From assembly GCF_932526225.1 (NCBI RefSeq), contig NC_064035.1:21875969-21939968 (forward strand): a stretch of 64,000 bases of DNA, given 5' to 3'. The position numbers and the translations under genes are program-made. Below are positions 52,461 to 62,250 of this stretch, one piece after another; position 1 is the first letter of the stretch; every line of letters begins with the position of its first letter. The notes under the pieces were generated by a model that did not search any database, had not been told where the DNA came from, and saw nothing but the letters and a program-made list of their open reading frames with translations. The DNA is from Nematostella vectensis. Taxonomy: Eukaryota > Cnidaria > Anthozoa > Actiniaria > Edwardsiidae.

Positions 52461-53245
52461 ATGCAACCCTATTACCTATATTCTTCTTGCTTAGCTTATA
52501 TTGTCTGCATCTTGAATACTATTTATTGTGTTTATTTGTTTATTATTCAAATAGTTGTGAAAAGTTAATAAGGTTATAACTGGCATGATGAAAATGTTGT
52601 TTTGAAAGAAAAAAAATACTAACTGTTTTCACTTTCATTAAGGTAAAACCAACCAAGGACTACCTGAGGGCCATGATTGATGCTGAAGGCTGGGAGGCAT
52701 GAGAATAGGCAAATGTCTTAAAGATAATAAAGTAGGGGATTTCTTACTTTGATACAGCAGTAAATGTGAAATAGGCTTTTTTAAAGCAAATACTTGCCCT
52801 CAATGATAGATCTGAAAACATTTTTTCTATCAACCTAAAGATAATGAGGAGCATTACTGATTATTACTGAAGCTATAGTCCAATTTCTTCCTTTTCTCTC
52901 TTTCTTTCTCTCTCTCTCTCTTGACTATTGATATTATTTGCTGTTTCCTCTCTGCACCCTAAATAAATTAAAATAGGTAATAGGTTTGAAATTAGACATT
53001 TTCAATCAATTTGTTCTCCTCCTTGCATTTAATTTTGGAGTAGCATTAGCATATGTGGATCCATGGTTTCTATAAAAAAAAGCAGGCCACCATCCTACAG
53101 GGTGGGTGCACCAATGTCTAATGCATGACTGGAGGTATGTTTGTGAATTTTAATTTCCTTGGTGATGGAGTATCACCAGTAATAAGTGATATATTAATCT
53201 TCCATATGGCACCTGAAGTGTATCTAACTGTATCATTCTATCTTT

Positions 53246-54059
53246 GAAATGCTGTTGCATCCATCATTTGTTTCTTTGCAAGGGCAAAGCTGGTCAGAAT
53301 GTAGCTTTGATACAAGTGTACATTAATGAAACTTCTATCAAGGGAAGGGTTTTTATTAGAGCAAGGTCCTGGGGGGGACTCTCCAGAAAGATGGACAGGG
53401 GTGCTCGACCTATCTTTTATGGTATAATATTCTTACCACCTTCTATCTCTTAGGGTGTGTTTTAGGATTTTTCCAATTCTGCTATCTTTTAGGGGTTTTC
53501 ACGCCCGGGGAGGAGTATTTTTCCGATTCTGCTATCTTTTAGGGTGTCTCACGCTAAGTGGTGGCCCAATCGCTTGAAATGTATTTTACAATAAACCACA
53601 AGTCAACTGATCAGTTAATACTTTCGACTTTATTGTCGGTAACATAACAATATAGGATCCGTCAGCAAATTAAAACCAGCATTGTTTTTTTAATCTCTCA
53701 GGGTTAAAATTCATCTGACCACACCCAATGTGCTATCTCTTAGAGGTAAGAATTATTGTTTACCATTCCCTTAGTGCTATCCCTTAGGGTTAAAATTGAT
53801 TATGCTGTCGAGCACCCCCGTCTCTCAAACTCCCGTTTCTTCCCCCCACCTCCCCCCTGGGAGCAAGGTACTTATATATCAAACCTATAGGTAAAGAGAA
53901 AGGGTTAAATGTTAGGAATATGCTCATTTAAGCTATTATTGCATTATTATTAATATATATTTTTTAAAGTAGAGTCACATTTTTTTCAAATAGAGTCATT
54001 CATTACTCCCTTTTTCTTCTCCCCATTGACTTTTTGTTATATTTATTTCACTCTAACCC
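53246..54059. other. Left-arm interior without a gene
   Basis: Contains a short local repeat (TTTCCAATTCTGCTATCTTTTA, then AGGGTGT, at about 53,470 and 53,520). This portion has no good partner on the right arm and probably is a later insertion. No coding signal. Confidence 0.4.
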
Positions 54060-54311
54060 TAACATAGGTCAATGAACATGGTTTGGTTTGAAATTAGAAA
54101 TTGGAATTAAGCACTTTCAGTAATAATTTAGGATTTGCCTCCATTGCATTCATTTTTGATTAGCCAGTATGGGTGGATCCAGGGTTTCTAAAACCAACAG
54201 GCCAATGGGTGTGTGCACCAATATGTAATGCATGACAGGAGGTATATTTGTGGAGTTTAATTTCAACACATTTTTCTGAATAATCAGTTGTGGTACATGA
54301 AAACTGCAGTA

Positions 54312-54483
54312 GTGGGTCTATCGGGGGGGGGGGGGGGGGTAGGGGGTTTAAACCTCCCCTTGGGCTTTCTTTTTTTATTATTTTCAGTGTATCTTTTCAC
54401 TCCAAAATCTTTACGAAGGTAAAATAATGACGAAAATTTTTGGGCCAAATCCCCCCTTGGCAAAAAGCTAGATCCAGCCCCTG
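54312..54483. mobile_element. 172-bp MITE/SINE-like insertion in the left arm
   Basis: The flanks AACTGCAGTA (54,302) and AACTACAGTA (54,484) look like a target duplication with one mismatch. The right palindrome arm at about 55,090 has the uninterrupted site. The inserted piece has a G-run at one end and CAGCCCCTG (reverse complement CAGGGGCTG) at the other, the latter typical of hAT-like ends. Confidence 0.6.
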
Positions 54484-56422
54484 AACTACAGTATGGCATC
54501 TAAATTTTTGGAATGCTGTTACATTCTTCATATATTCTTCACAAGGTCAAAGCTTGTTAGAATGGTGTTTTGATAAAAATATACATAGTGGAACTTCTAT
54601 AAAAGGAAATAAGAATTGACCATTAGACTCTTGAAAAAACATTCTCGTCAATGTGACACCTTGAACTTTGACAGCCTTTTTCACATCAAGTTTTAGTATT
54701 TTGTTAACTTTCATATTGCATATTTAATAATATATAGATTTAGGAACTGCCTAAAAGCGGAGCCAGCATTGAAAGAATGTTTTACAATGAGATTAAAAAG
54801 CGATTTTTACTGCCAAGTTATTATGAATTGTATTGGCCCCTCCAAATGGATCAAGCAAGCACTCATTCAATATTAAATATGCAGTATGAAAGTACTAATC
54901 CTGGTGTAAAAAAGGCTGTCAAAATTCAAGTTGCCTTAGTTGATGACAATGTTTTTCAAGAGTCTAATGGTCAATTCTTATTTGCTCCACTATGCATATT
55001 TTTTTATCAAAATAGCATAACAACAATCTTTGACCTTGTAAAGAATATATTAAGGAGGTAACAGCATTTCAAAGATTTAGATGCCATTCTGTAGTTTCCA
55101 TGTACTGCATATTAGTGCACCCACCCTTTGGCCAGTTGTTTTTAGAAACCCTGGATCCACCCATACTAGCTACTAAAAAATGAATGCAATGGAGGAAAAT
55201 ACTAAATTACTTAAGTTCTTTAATTTCAAACCAAACCATGTTCATTGAGTTATGTTTGGGGTAGAGAGGAATAAATAAACAAATAAACAGAAAGTCAATG
55301 GGGAGTTGAAAGGGAGAAATGTGACTCTATTTGAAAAAATGTGAATCTACTTTTTAAAAATATATGACAAAAATGCAAATATAGAATGATACACTTCAGG
55401 TGCCACTTACTAGTGATACTCCATCACCAAGGAAATTAAAATCCACAAATATACCTCAGTCATGCATTACATATTGGTGAACCCACCCTTTAGCATGGTG
55501 GCCTGCTGTTTTTATTTTATTTTTATTTTATAGAAACCCTGCAGCCTGGATCCACACATGCTAATGCTACTACAAAATTAAATGCAATCAAATGGAGGAG
55601 AACAAATTGACTTGGGAAGCAAATTAAAAACAAATCCTTGATATTACTGATTAGTGCTAAATGAAAATGTCTAATTTCAAACCTAACCTATTTTAATTTA
55701 TTCAGGGTCTAGAGGGGAAACAGCAAATAATTATCAATTGCATATAAAAATATTCAATAGAGAGAGAAAAAAGAAACTGGGACTATATTTTTGATAAAAA
55801 CTTTAACAGTATTGCAACAACTTGATTGAGCACTCTCCTATCATTTCCCCTTTCCTCATTATCTTCAGGTTGATAAAAAATGTTTTACAGATTTACAGTA
55901 TCATTGACACAAAGTATCTTGCTCTAAAAACCCTATTACACTTATACTGCTGTACCAAAGTAAGAAAGCCCGGCTACATTTCCCTATTCTTATGTCTTCC
56001 AGCCTTTAGCATCAAGCATGACCCTCAGGTAGTCCTTGGTTGGTTTAACCTAAATAAAAGTGAAAACAATTAACTTGGGTATTTGTTTTTCTTTCAAATT
56101 AATATTTTTATCATCCCATTTATAACCTTACTAATTTTTCATAACTATTTGAATAAAAATAAATAAACGATGAAAAAAATTATCTTGTAACTGTAAAGTA
56201 TTTATGATAATGTTGAAAAAGTTGCTGTATCTTCAAAAAGACTAAATAAACAGGATATAAAGACAAGAAAGGTCTTCTTTAGCAATATATGACAGGATTA
56301 TATTTGTCAGCCTTGATTAAATATCTCAACGCTGTCAATAAAGTAAAGAGAGAACGAAGAATATCAAAGGATGTTGTTATGCTCAAATTGCTTGTTAGAC
56401 CACGAATTCTCAGTTTGAATGC

Positions 56423-56630
56423 TCGGTTACTGTAAGCTGCGTTGCATTATACCAAGATAAATTAATATATATAAACAAAATAAGACTAAAACAGTACATT
56501 ATAATAATTTATACAGCTCTATTTCGAAACTAAGGTCTTAAAAGTAATGAACTGGCACTAGCGGTGTGTGCCGGAAGGCTGTTCCAATCTGGAATAGTGT
56601 TGGGGGAAAATGAAAACTTGTAAACATCTG
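56423..56630. repeat. Right-arm-specific insertion
   Basis: About 210 bp between CCACGAATTCTCAG and GTATAAATCGAACAAGC has no partner in the left arm, where the matching borders are adjacent at about 51,985-52,020. It contains no ORF or clear termini. Confidence 0.5.
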
Positions 56631-56684
56631 TACTCTAAAAACATATGTATAAATCGAACAAGCTAAGTGTCATTGATACAGTAG

Positions 56685-56876
56685 TGTAGTATTTATGTAT
56701 GTTAAGAACCTTGAACATTACGTGTTGGGCTGCCTGTGTTATGTTTATTGTTGTACAGCGGTTTTACCCCATAGAATCTCTAGGGGCAGCCATCTTGCTT
56801 AGTTTTCGGTTTAGTTTTACAAGCTGTAGATTTATGTTGATTAAAGCCTCAGTTTAGAGGCATACCTTCTACTACA
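56685..56876 (+). repeat. 5' LTR
   Basis: 192 bp, TG...CA ends. It contains the TTTATGTTGATTAAAGCC segment at 56,831-56,848 that is complementary to the sequence just after the LTR. Confidence 0.95.
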
Positions 56877-56877
56877 A

Positions 56878-56890
56878 TTTAATCAACATA
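56878..56890 (+). promoter_or_regulatory. Putative self-priming primer-binding site
   Basis: TTTAATCAACATA begins one base after the 5' LTR and is the exact 13-nt reverse complement of TATGTTGATTAAA at 56,833-56,845 inside the LTR. Instead of a tRNA, the 5' end of the element RNA could fold back and prime, as shown for Tf1/sushi-group elements. The position fits. Transcription would have to start near 56,830. Confidence 0.6.
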
Positions 56891-56904
56891 TTTTCTGAAG
56901 TCCC

Positions 56905-57645
56905 ATGGATAAAGTACTGCGTCCTGAACGCCTAGAAACCGATCCAAATAGCAGCACGGCCCAGAAGGAATGGCTCCATTGGAAAAGGACCTTCGAGAAT
57001 TTCGTACAAGTTCTACCTCAGACGGGCCTGGACAAGTTGACCGTTTTAACTAACTTTGTTTCTCCAACACTCTTCCAACACATCGAAGATTGTACGGAAT
57101 ACGATGCAGCAATTGAGGCGCTACAAGCCCTTTATGTTAGACCACGGAATGAGATCTTCGCTCGCCATCTACTTGCAACGAGACGCCAGCAACCATCGGA
57201 AAGCTTAGATGAGTACTTGCAAGCTCTGAAAACACTGAGTAAGGACTGTGATTTTAAGAGTGTAACCGCAGCGCAGTACAGCGAAGAGAGCATACGGGAT
57301 GCGTTTATTACAGGTCTGCAATCCAACACAATCAGGCAACGATTGTTGGAGAACAAAACACTTGATCTAAAGACCATGTTTGACCAGGCTCGAGCTCTGG
57401 AGTCAGCAATGAGGAGTTCAGAATCATATGGAGCACCACAGATACCTATAAATGCAACTGGCCTCCCAGCACTACCTTGTAACAGCACCTCATTGTCAGC
57501 AGAACAGCCTGACGAGTCTACTGTAGCTACAATGAAACCCGATAAAGCTACTTGCTTTCTGTGGAAACAAGAAACACCCTCGACCGAAGTGTCCTGCCCT
57601 GGAGGCTATTTGCAACAAGTGTCAAAAGAAAGGCCATTTTGCTAA
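56905..57645 (+). CDS. Gag of the young gypsy element
   Basis: 246 codons from MDKVLRPERLETDPNSSTAQ, 14 bp after the primer-binding site. Capsid-type helices: WLHWKRTFENFVQVLPQTGL, FQHIEDCTEYDAAIEALQAL, RNEIFARHLLATRRQQPSES, and LDEYLQALKTLSKDC. This is the Ty3-type gag family that assembles the RNA particle. The frame ends at 57,645 within the zinc-knuckle region, whose cysteines lie in the pol frame, so gag and pol overlap by about 110 bp. Confidence 0.85.
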   Translation: MDKVLRPERLETDPNSSTAQKEWLHWKRTFENFVQVLPQTGLDKLTVLTNFVSPTLFQHIEDCTEYDAAIEALQALYVRPRNEIFARHLLATRRQQPSESLDEYLQALKTLSKDCDFKSVTAAQYSEESIRDAFITGLQSNTIRQRLLENKTLDLKTMFDQARALESAMRSSESYGAPQIPINATGLPALPCNSTSLSAEQPDESTVATMKPDKATCFLWKQETPSTEVSCPGGYLQQVSKERPFC

Positions 57646-60487
57646 AGTTTGTAAAGGAAAGGCGGTTCCAAAAGAAAGAGTTTCGGCAGCAACTTGGTCC
57701 CCGATACTCGCCACATTGACAGCTAACCCACCAGAATCCCTCTCTAAATCATGTGGCGTCGTCAATATCCAAGGATTGCAAGTCAAGGCCCTGTTTGACA
57801 GTGGGAGTAGTGGAAGCTATATCCATCCCAGTCTAGTAGAGCAAGCAAGTCTGACAGTCCAGCCTTCATCTAGTACCGTATCCATGGCAACCTCCTCGAC
57901 AGGCGCCATCAAGGTTAGTGGTACTTGCACAGTTGATCTTACCTACCAAGGACGGAGATATGAAGGCCTTAAGTTTTCTGTACTCCCTGGGCTATGTGCA
58001 GACCTCATATTAGGAGTAGACTTTCAGTCAAAGCACGAAAGTGTCATCTTCCAGTACAAGGGCTCCGAACCGCCCATCTCCGTCTGTAGCTTCAGCACTC
58101 TGAATGTAGACCCGCCTGAGCCATTTGCAAACCTGACAGCAGACTGTCATCCTATTGCCACAAAGTCACGCCGCTACAGCCAAGAAGATTCCACGTTCAT
58201 TGATGAAGAAGTTAAGAGGCTGCTTAATGAAGGAATCATTGAGCCCAGTCGCTCTCCATGGCGAGCACAAGTTGTAGTAACCAAGGATGAGAATCACAAG
58301 AAGAGGCTAGTAATTGATTACTCACAGACCATCAACAGGTTTACCCTCCTCGACGCATTCCCATTACCACGAATAACCGACTTGGTTAACCAGATCGCCC
58401 AGTACAAAGTCTTCAGCACTATAGATCTACGTAGTGCTTATCATCAGATCCCTCTCAAAGATGAGGATAAACCGTACACAGCATTCGAAGCTAGAGGTAA
58501 CCTGTATCAGTTTAGCCGACTCCCATTCGGCGTCACCAACGGGGTGGCCTGCTTCCAGAGAGAGATGACTAAGTTTGTGGAAGAGAACAATCTCAAGGCG
58601 GTCTTCCCTTATCTCGACAACATCACAATCTGTGGGAAAGACCAAGAAGAGCATGATTCCAACCTTCAGAGTTTCCTTGAAGCTGCTAAGCGCAAGAACA
58701 TCTGCTATAACAACGACAAGAGCATCTTCTCCACCAGGCGTCTTCCTATCCTTGGATATGTGGTTGAGGAAGGGAATATCAGTCCAGACCCAGAACGTCT
58801 ACGCCCTTTGCGAGAGCTACCCGTTCCAAGTGACTCAAAGTCTCTGAACAGATGCCTCGGATTGTTTTCCTACTACTCACAATGGATACCCGCATACTCG
58901 GATCGAATCAAGCCAATAACCTCCTGCAAGGTTTTTCCATTACCCGAGCCCGCTGTCGCGGCCTTTGAGAGTATCAAGAAGACGGTGGAGGAAGCTTTTG
59001 TTAGTGCAATCGATGAAAGCATTCCATTTGAAGTTGAGACGGATGCTTCAGAGGTGGCATTAGCTGCCACTCTCAGCCAAAATGGGAGGCCAGTTGCATT
59101 CTTCTCAAGAGCCTTACAGGGCAGCGAGCTCAAGCACGCCTCAGTTGAGAAAGAGGCACAAGCGATTGTAGAAGCTGTCCGACACTGGAGGCACTTCCTA
59201 ACAGGGAGGCACTTCACTCTTAAAACAGACCAGAAATCAGTATCTTACATGTTTGACCAGTGCCACAAAGGGAAGATCAAGAATGATAAGATCATGCGGT
59301 GGAAGATCGAACTCTCCTGCTATAGTTTCGATATCATTTACCGTCCTGGTAAAGAGAACATTCCACCCGACACTCTGTCCAGAGCTACTTGCGCCACGTT
59401 GAGTGAAGATCCCCTCTACCAGCTCCACGAGTCACTCTGTCATCCAGGGGTCACCCGACTCAACCACTTCGTACGCACCAAGAACCTCCCTTATTCCCTT
59501 GAGGAGATCAAGAGCATGACAAGTAAGTGTCCAGTTTGTTGTGAATGCAAACCACAGTTTCATCAACCTCCCAAAGTTCCTCTCATTAAGGCTACTAAAC
59601 CTTTCGAGAGGATAAACATTGATTTCAAGGGCCCCTTGCCAAGTAACAATGGCAACAAGTTCTTCCTCAATGTGGTTGATGAATATTCAAGATTCCCTTT
59701 TGTCTTCCCTTGTCCTGATGTGTCTACACCAACAGTGATCAAGTGTCTTACCTCCTTGTTTACGATGTTCGGTATGCCAGCCTATGTACATTCGGACAGG
59801 GGCTCCTCCTTGATCAGCCAGGAACTGCGAGACTTCCTGAATGAAAAAGGGGTAGCCACAAGCAGGACAACTGCTTACAATCCCGAAGGCAATGGGCAAG
59901 TGGAGAGGTATAATGGAGTGGTATGGAAGGCAATTTCAGCATCCCTGAAGTCTAAGAATCTGCCAGCAAAGCGCTGGCAAGAAGTCCTCCCTGATGTTCT
60001 ACACTCCATTCGTTCTCTGTTGTGCACGGCTACCAATGAGACACCCCATGAGCGATTCTTCGGTTTTCCCAGGCGATCCTCTTCCGGATCTTCCATCCCA
60101 ACATGGATGAGTGAGCCTGGACCGGTCCTACTCAAGCGTCACGTCCGTGCAAGCAAGACAGATCCGTTAGTTGATGAGGTGGAATTGCTTCAGGCGAATC
60201 CTCACTACGCCCATGTGCGCTATCCAGACGGCCGAGAAACAACAGTCTCTACCAAGCATCTTGCCCCCAAAGGTGAAGTACCAACAATGTACCCACTCCC
60301 TCAAGTTAAGCCTACTGTTCCAGGTGAGCATCACCCTGCTACTGGTAGTTCTCCACCTTCCTCGGAGATAGAAGTGGAGATAGGTGTGGGCGAAGAAGTG
60401 CCACAGGTCAGTACAGGTCTTGATGGGCAGCCTCCCTTGCGACGTTCGGAGAGGACCCGACGTCCAGTGGACAGACTTAACCTCTAA
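57536..60487 (+). CDS. Pol of the young gypsy element (knuckles, protease, RT, RNase H, integrase)
   Basis: The frame is open from 57,536. Zinc-knuckle cysteines: CGNKKHPRPKC, then CNKCQKKGHFAKVC (57,611-57,654). Protease ALFDSGSSGSY is at about 57,795. RT motifs are RSPWRAQVVVTKDENHKKRL, TIDLRSAYHQIPL, RLPFGVTNGVACFQR and FPYLDNITICG, where the usual YxDD reads YLDN (Asn codon 58,619-58,621). RNase H is ETDASEVALAATLSQNGRPV and KEAQAIVEAVRHWRHFL. The integrase has H..H..C..C (about 59,420-59,550), NIDFKGPL, VHSDRGSSLIS and YNPEGNGQVERYN with all three acidic residues. The C-terminus is RRSERTRRPVDRL-like, with no env. It would copy and insert the element. Confidence 0.9.
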   Translation, partial: NPIKLLAFCGNKKHPRPKCPALEAICNKCQKKGHFAKVCKGKAVPKERVSAATWSPILATLTANPPESLSKSCGVVNIQGLQVKALFDSGSSGSYIHPSLVEQASLTVQPSSSTVSMATSSTGAIKVSGTCTVDLTYQGRRYEGLKFSVLPGLCADLILGVDFQSKHESVIFQYKGSEPPISVCSFSTLNVDPPEPFANLTADCHPIATKSRRYSQEDSTFIDEEVKRLLNEGIIEPSRSPWRAQVVVTKDENHKKRLVIDYSQTINRFTLLDAFPLPRITDLVNQIAQYKVFSTIDLRSAYHQIPLKDEDKPYTAFEARGNLYQFSRLPFGVTNGVACFQREMTKFVEENNLKAVFPYLDNITICGKDQEEHDSNLQSFLEAAKRKNICYNNDKSIFSTRRLPILGYVVEEGNISPDPERLRPLRELPVPSDSKSLNRCLGLFSYYSQWIPAYSDRIKPITSCKVFPLPEPAVAAFESIKKTVEEAFVSAIDESIPFEVETDASEVALAATLSQNGRPVAFFSRALQGSELKHASVEKEAQAIVEAVRHWRHFLTGRHFTLKTDQKSVSYMFDQCHKGKIKNDKIMRWKIELSCYSFDIIYRPGKENIPPDTLSRATCATLSEDPLYQLHESLCHPGVTRLNHFVRTKNLPYSLEEIKSMTSKCPVCCECKPQFHQPPKVPLIKATKPFERINIDFKGPLPSNNGNKFFLNVVDEYSRFPFVFPCPDVSTPTVIKCLTSLFTMFGMPAYVHSDRGSSLISQELRDFLNEKGVATSRTTAYNPEGNGQVERYNGVVWKAISASLKSKNLPAKRWQEVLPDVLHSIRSLLCTATNETPHERFFGFPRRSSSGSSIPTWMSEPGPVLLKRHVRASKTDPLVDEVELLQANPHYAHVRYPDGRETTVSTKHLAPKGEVPTMYPLPQVKPTVPGEHHPATGSSPPSSEIEVEIGVGEEVPQVSTGLDGQPPLRRSERTRRPVDRLNL

Positions 60488-60578
60488 CCGAGGGGTGAAT
60501 GTAGTATTTATGTTACGTTAAGAACCTTGAACATTGAATGCCCCCGTGCTTAGACTTAACCTCTAACAGAGGGGTGAA
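60474..60578 (+). repeat. Tandem duplication of the polypurine tract and LTR start
   Basis: ACTTAACCTCTAACCGAGGG GTGAA and the first 40 bp of the LTR (60,500-60,540, slightly changed) are repeated 79 bp downstream in front of the real 3' LTR. The element thus carries two candidate polypurine tracts (GAGGGGTGAA). Confidence 0.8.
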
Positions 60579-60770
60579 TGTAGTATTTATGTATGTTAAG
60601 AACCTTGAACATTACGTGTTGGGCTGCCTGTGTTATGTTTATTGTTGTACAGCGGTTTTACCCCATAGAATCTCTAGGGGCAGCCATCTTGCTTAGTTTT
60701 CGGCTTAGTTTTACAAGCTGTAGATTTATGTTGATTAAAGCCTCAGTTTAGAGGCATACCTTCTACTACA
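60579..60770 (+). repeat. 3' LTR
   Basis: 192 bp, one difference from the 5' LTR, followed by the target duplication AGTAG. Confidence 0.95.
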
Positions 60771-61696
60771 AGTAGCTAGACTACTACGTATTTCTGTCGT
60801 TAAACTCTTACTTACCGTGAGGAATATACGCCTGAATTACTAGAACTTGAAAGTAAGTATTAACGAATTTAACATTTACATGGCGATTGTCAGTTGAATA
60901 AAAGCCATTCAAGTGCCAAAATTATAAACCAATCGGAATTCAAGTAGATGGTATTTTAGCCAATCAAAACAAGGATATATGACATTGATATGTCATCTTG
61001 ACGTCATACTAAAGCTGTTACGGTGTTTTAGTTTGAGCGATTGGTTTTGGCACAACAATAAATGAAAAAAATGTCATACTCAAAATGCAAATCATCGTCA
61101 AAAACCCACCTTGGCAGTGTTTTTTTTGTCGCTTTATGTTTGTCGCCTAGTGGTTGTGTTCGCTTTTTGTTGTAAACCGTGATCTTTCTGCTAGCAAGGA
61201 ACTCGTCAACACAAGTGAATGATTTTTATAGCTGCAAACAGACATCAATCCAAGGCCTTTTCCTCTCAGGATCTCCTTACATAGATATAGACGTGAGTGA
61301 ATATAGAATGGTGAAAAAGTGTAGAGCCTCTCCTCTTAGTCTTCTTTTCAGCTGCTGCTGCTGCTGCTGCCACGGGCGGGAATTTCCATCGGCTCGTACT
61401 TCAGACAAATGTTTCCTCAAAAACTCCGCTTATCCGCTTATTTTCTCATTAAATACCATTTTTAAGCTGCCTTTCTTCTGTGAACATACGAACTTTGCAG
61501 CACAAAGCGAGGCGGTAAAAAACAAACAACAGCGTAAGATCGAGTGGGGCCTGGGAGTTGCACGATTGACTGGATGGATGGATGGATGGATTGTGACACA
61601 CAGGGTACCCGCGCGATGACCACCAAAACCAAGTCGCATAGCTATACCATATTTCTATACCTATGGAGCTCCGCGGGCGGCCTGCGGCCGCGCTGG

Positions 61697-61922
61697 CTCC
61701 GCTATTATTGAATAAGTGCTTGCTTGATCCATTTGGAGGGGCCAATACAATTCATAATTACATGGCAGTAGAATTTGAAATATTTGTAATCTCATTAAAA
61801 AACATTCTAGAGATCCCCTCTAAAACTACGCCTATCAGTCAACACAAAAAGGTGTTAAATGCTGGCTCCGCTTTTAGGCAGTGCCTAAATCTATATATTA
61901 TGGTATACCATAATAGCGGAGC
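61697..61922. mobile_element. 226-bp inverted-repeat element related to the palindrome centre
   Basis: Perfect 12-bp inverted ends GCTCCGCTATTA (61,697) and TAATAGCGGAGC (61,911-61,922). Its interior (TGCTTGCTTGATCCATTTGG..AGGGGCCAATACAATTCAT and GCTGGCTCCGCTTTTAGGCA) matches the palindrome centre at 54,735-54,870 in inverted orientation, and 3.44-3.56 kb in part. Confidence 0.7.
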
Positions 61923-61928
61923 GAGCGC

Positions 61929-62250
61929 GGAGCCCCATAGGTATAGAAATGGTCTATAACTAGGCGACTCAATTTTTGTGGTCAATGACGTCATTGTCAC
62001 AAGCTGCCATCCAGCCGCGATCTGCCTCGGCACAGGCCTCCAGAGCGCGCAAAACAACATGGCGGACGCTGCTAGAGTATTTCTGCTCCTCAAAAACACA
62101 AACAAACTGACTGCAGAGAAGCCAAGAATTGTCGAAAAAGAAGTGCTTGAAAAAAATCATTCGTGGGAATGCTAACCACGGATATGAACTTGTCTAATTA
62201 TGTGCAAAAGACTGTAAAAGCATGGTTGACAATTAAGTCATCTAAACAAG
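61929..62250 (+). other. Second, diverged foldback-family terminus with a small ORF
   Basis: GGAGCCCCATAGGTATAGAA followed by ATGGTCTATAACTAGGCGAC is a diverged version of the 51,033 terminus. Downstream, 62,059-62,175 encodes 38 residues (MADAARVFLLLKNTNKLTAE...) ending in a stop. This could be the first exon of an autonomous relative's gene, but no donor or homology settles it. Confidence 0.4.

Larger units (their letters stand above)
56685..60770 (+). mobile_element. Young Ty3/gypsy LTR retrotransposon
   Basis: 5' LTR 56,685-56,876 and 3' LTR 60,579-60,770, 192 bp each, differing at one base (T/C in TTTCGG(T/C)TTAG). Both have TGTAGT...TACA ends. The 5-bp target duplication AGTAG is at 56,680-56,684 and 60,771-60,775. 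It interrupts the right palindrome arm: the left arm at about 51,945 has the empty site. Gag and pol are in different frames. The LTR similarity implies a recent insertion. Confidence 0.95.
51033..61674. mobile_element. Giant imperfect palindrome (foldback-type element), interrupted by a gypsy insertion
   Basis: The left end GCGGAGCTCCATAGGTATAG is mirrored at the right end (61,655-61,674). Complementarity continues inward with indels. 51,060-51,480 pairs with 61,230-61,650, 51,700-51,990 with 60,771-61,060 and 56,640-56,684, 52,030-52,200 with 56,220-56,400, 53,040-53,240 with 55,380-55,580, 54,060-54,280 with 55,090-55,280, and 54,540-54,700 with 54,910-55,060. The centre is at about 54.75-54.9 kb. 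Without the 4.1-kb retrotransposon the palindrome is about 6.5 kb. No transposase was recognised. The arms differ by small insertions, so they have diverged since formation. Confidence 0.8.

Noticed and set aside
54284-54499. Minus-strand ORF with Pro-rich tail
   Set aside because: It is the translation of a G-run and a MITE-like insertion.
61350-61375. CTG trinucleotide run
   Set aside because: Only about six copies in non-coding palindrome arm; ordinary microsatellite noise.
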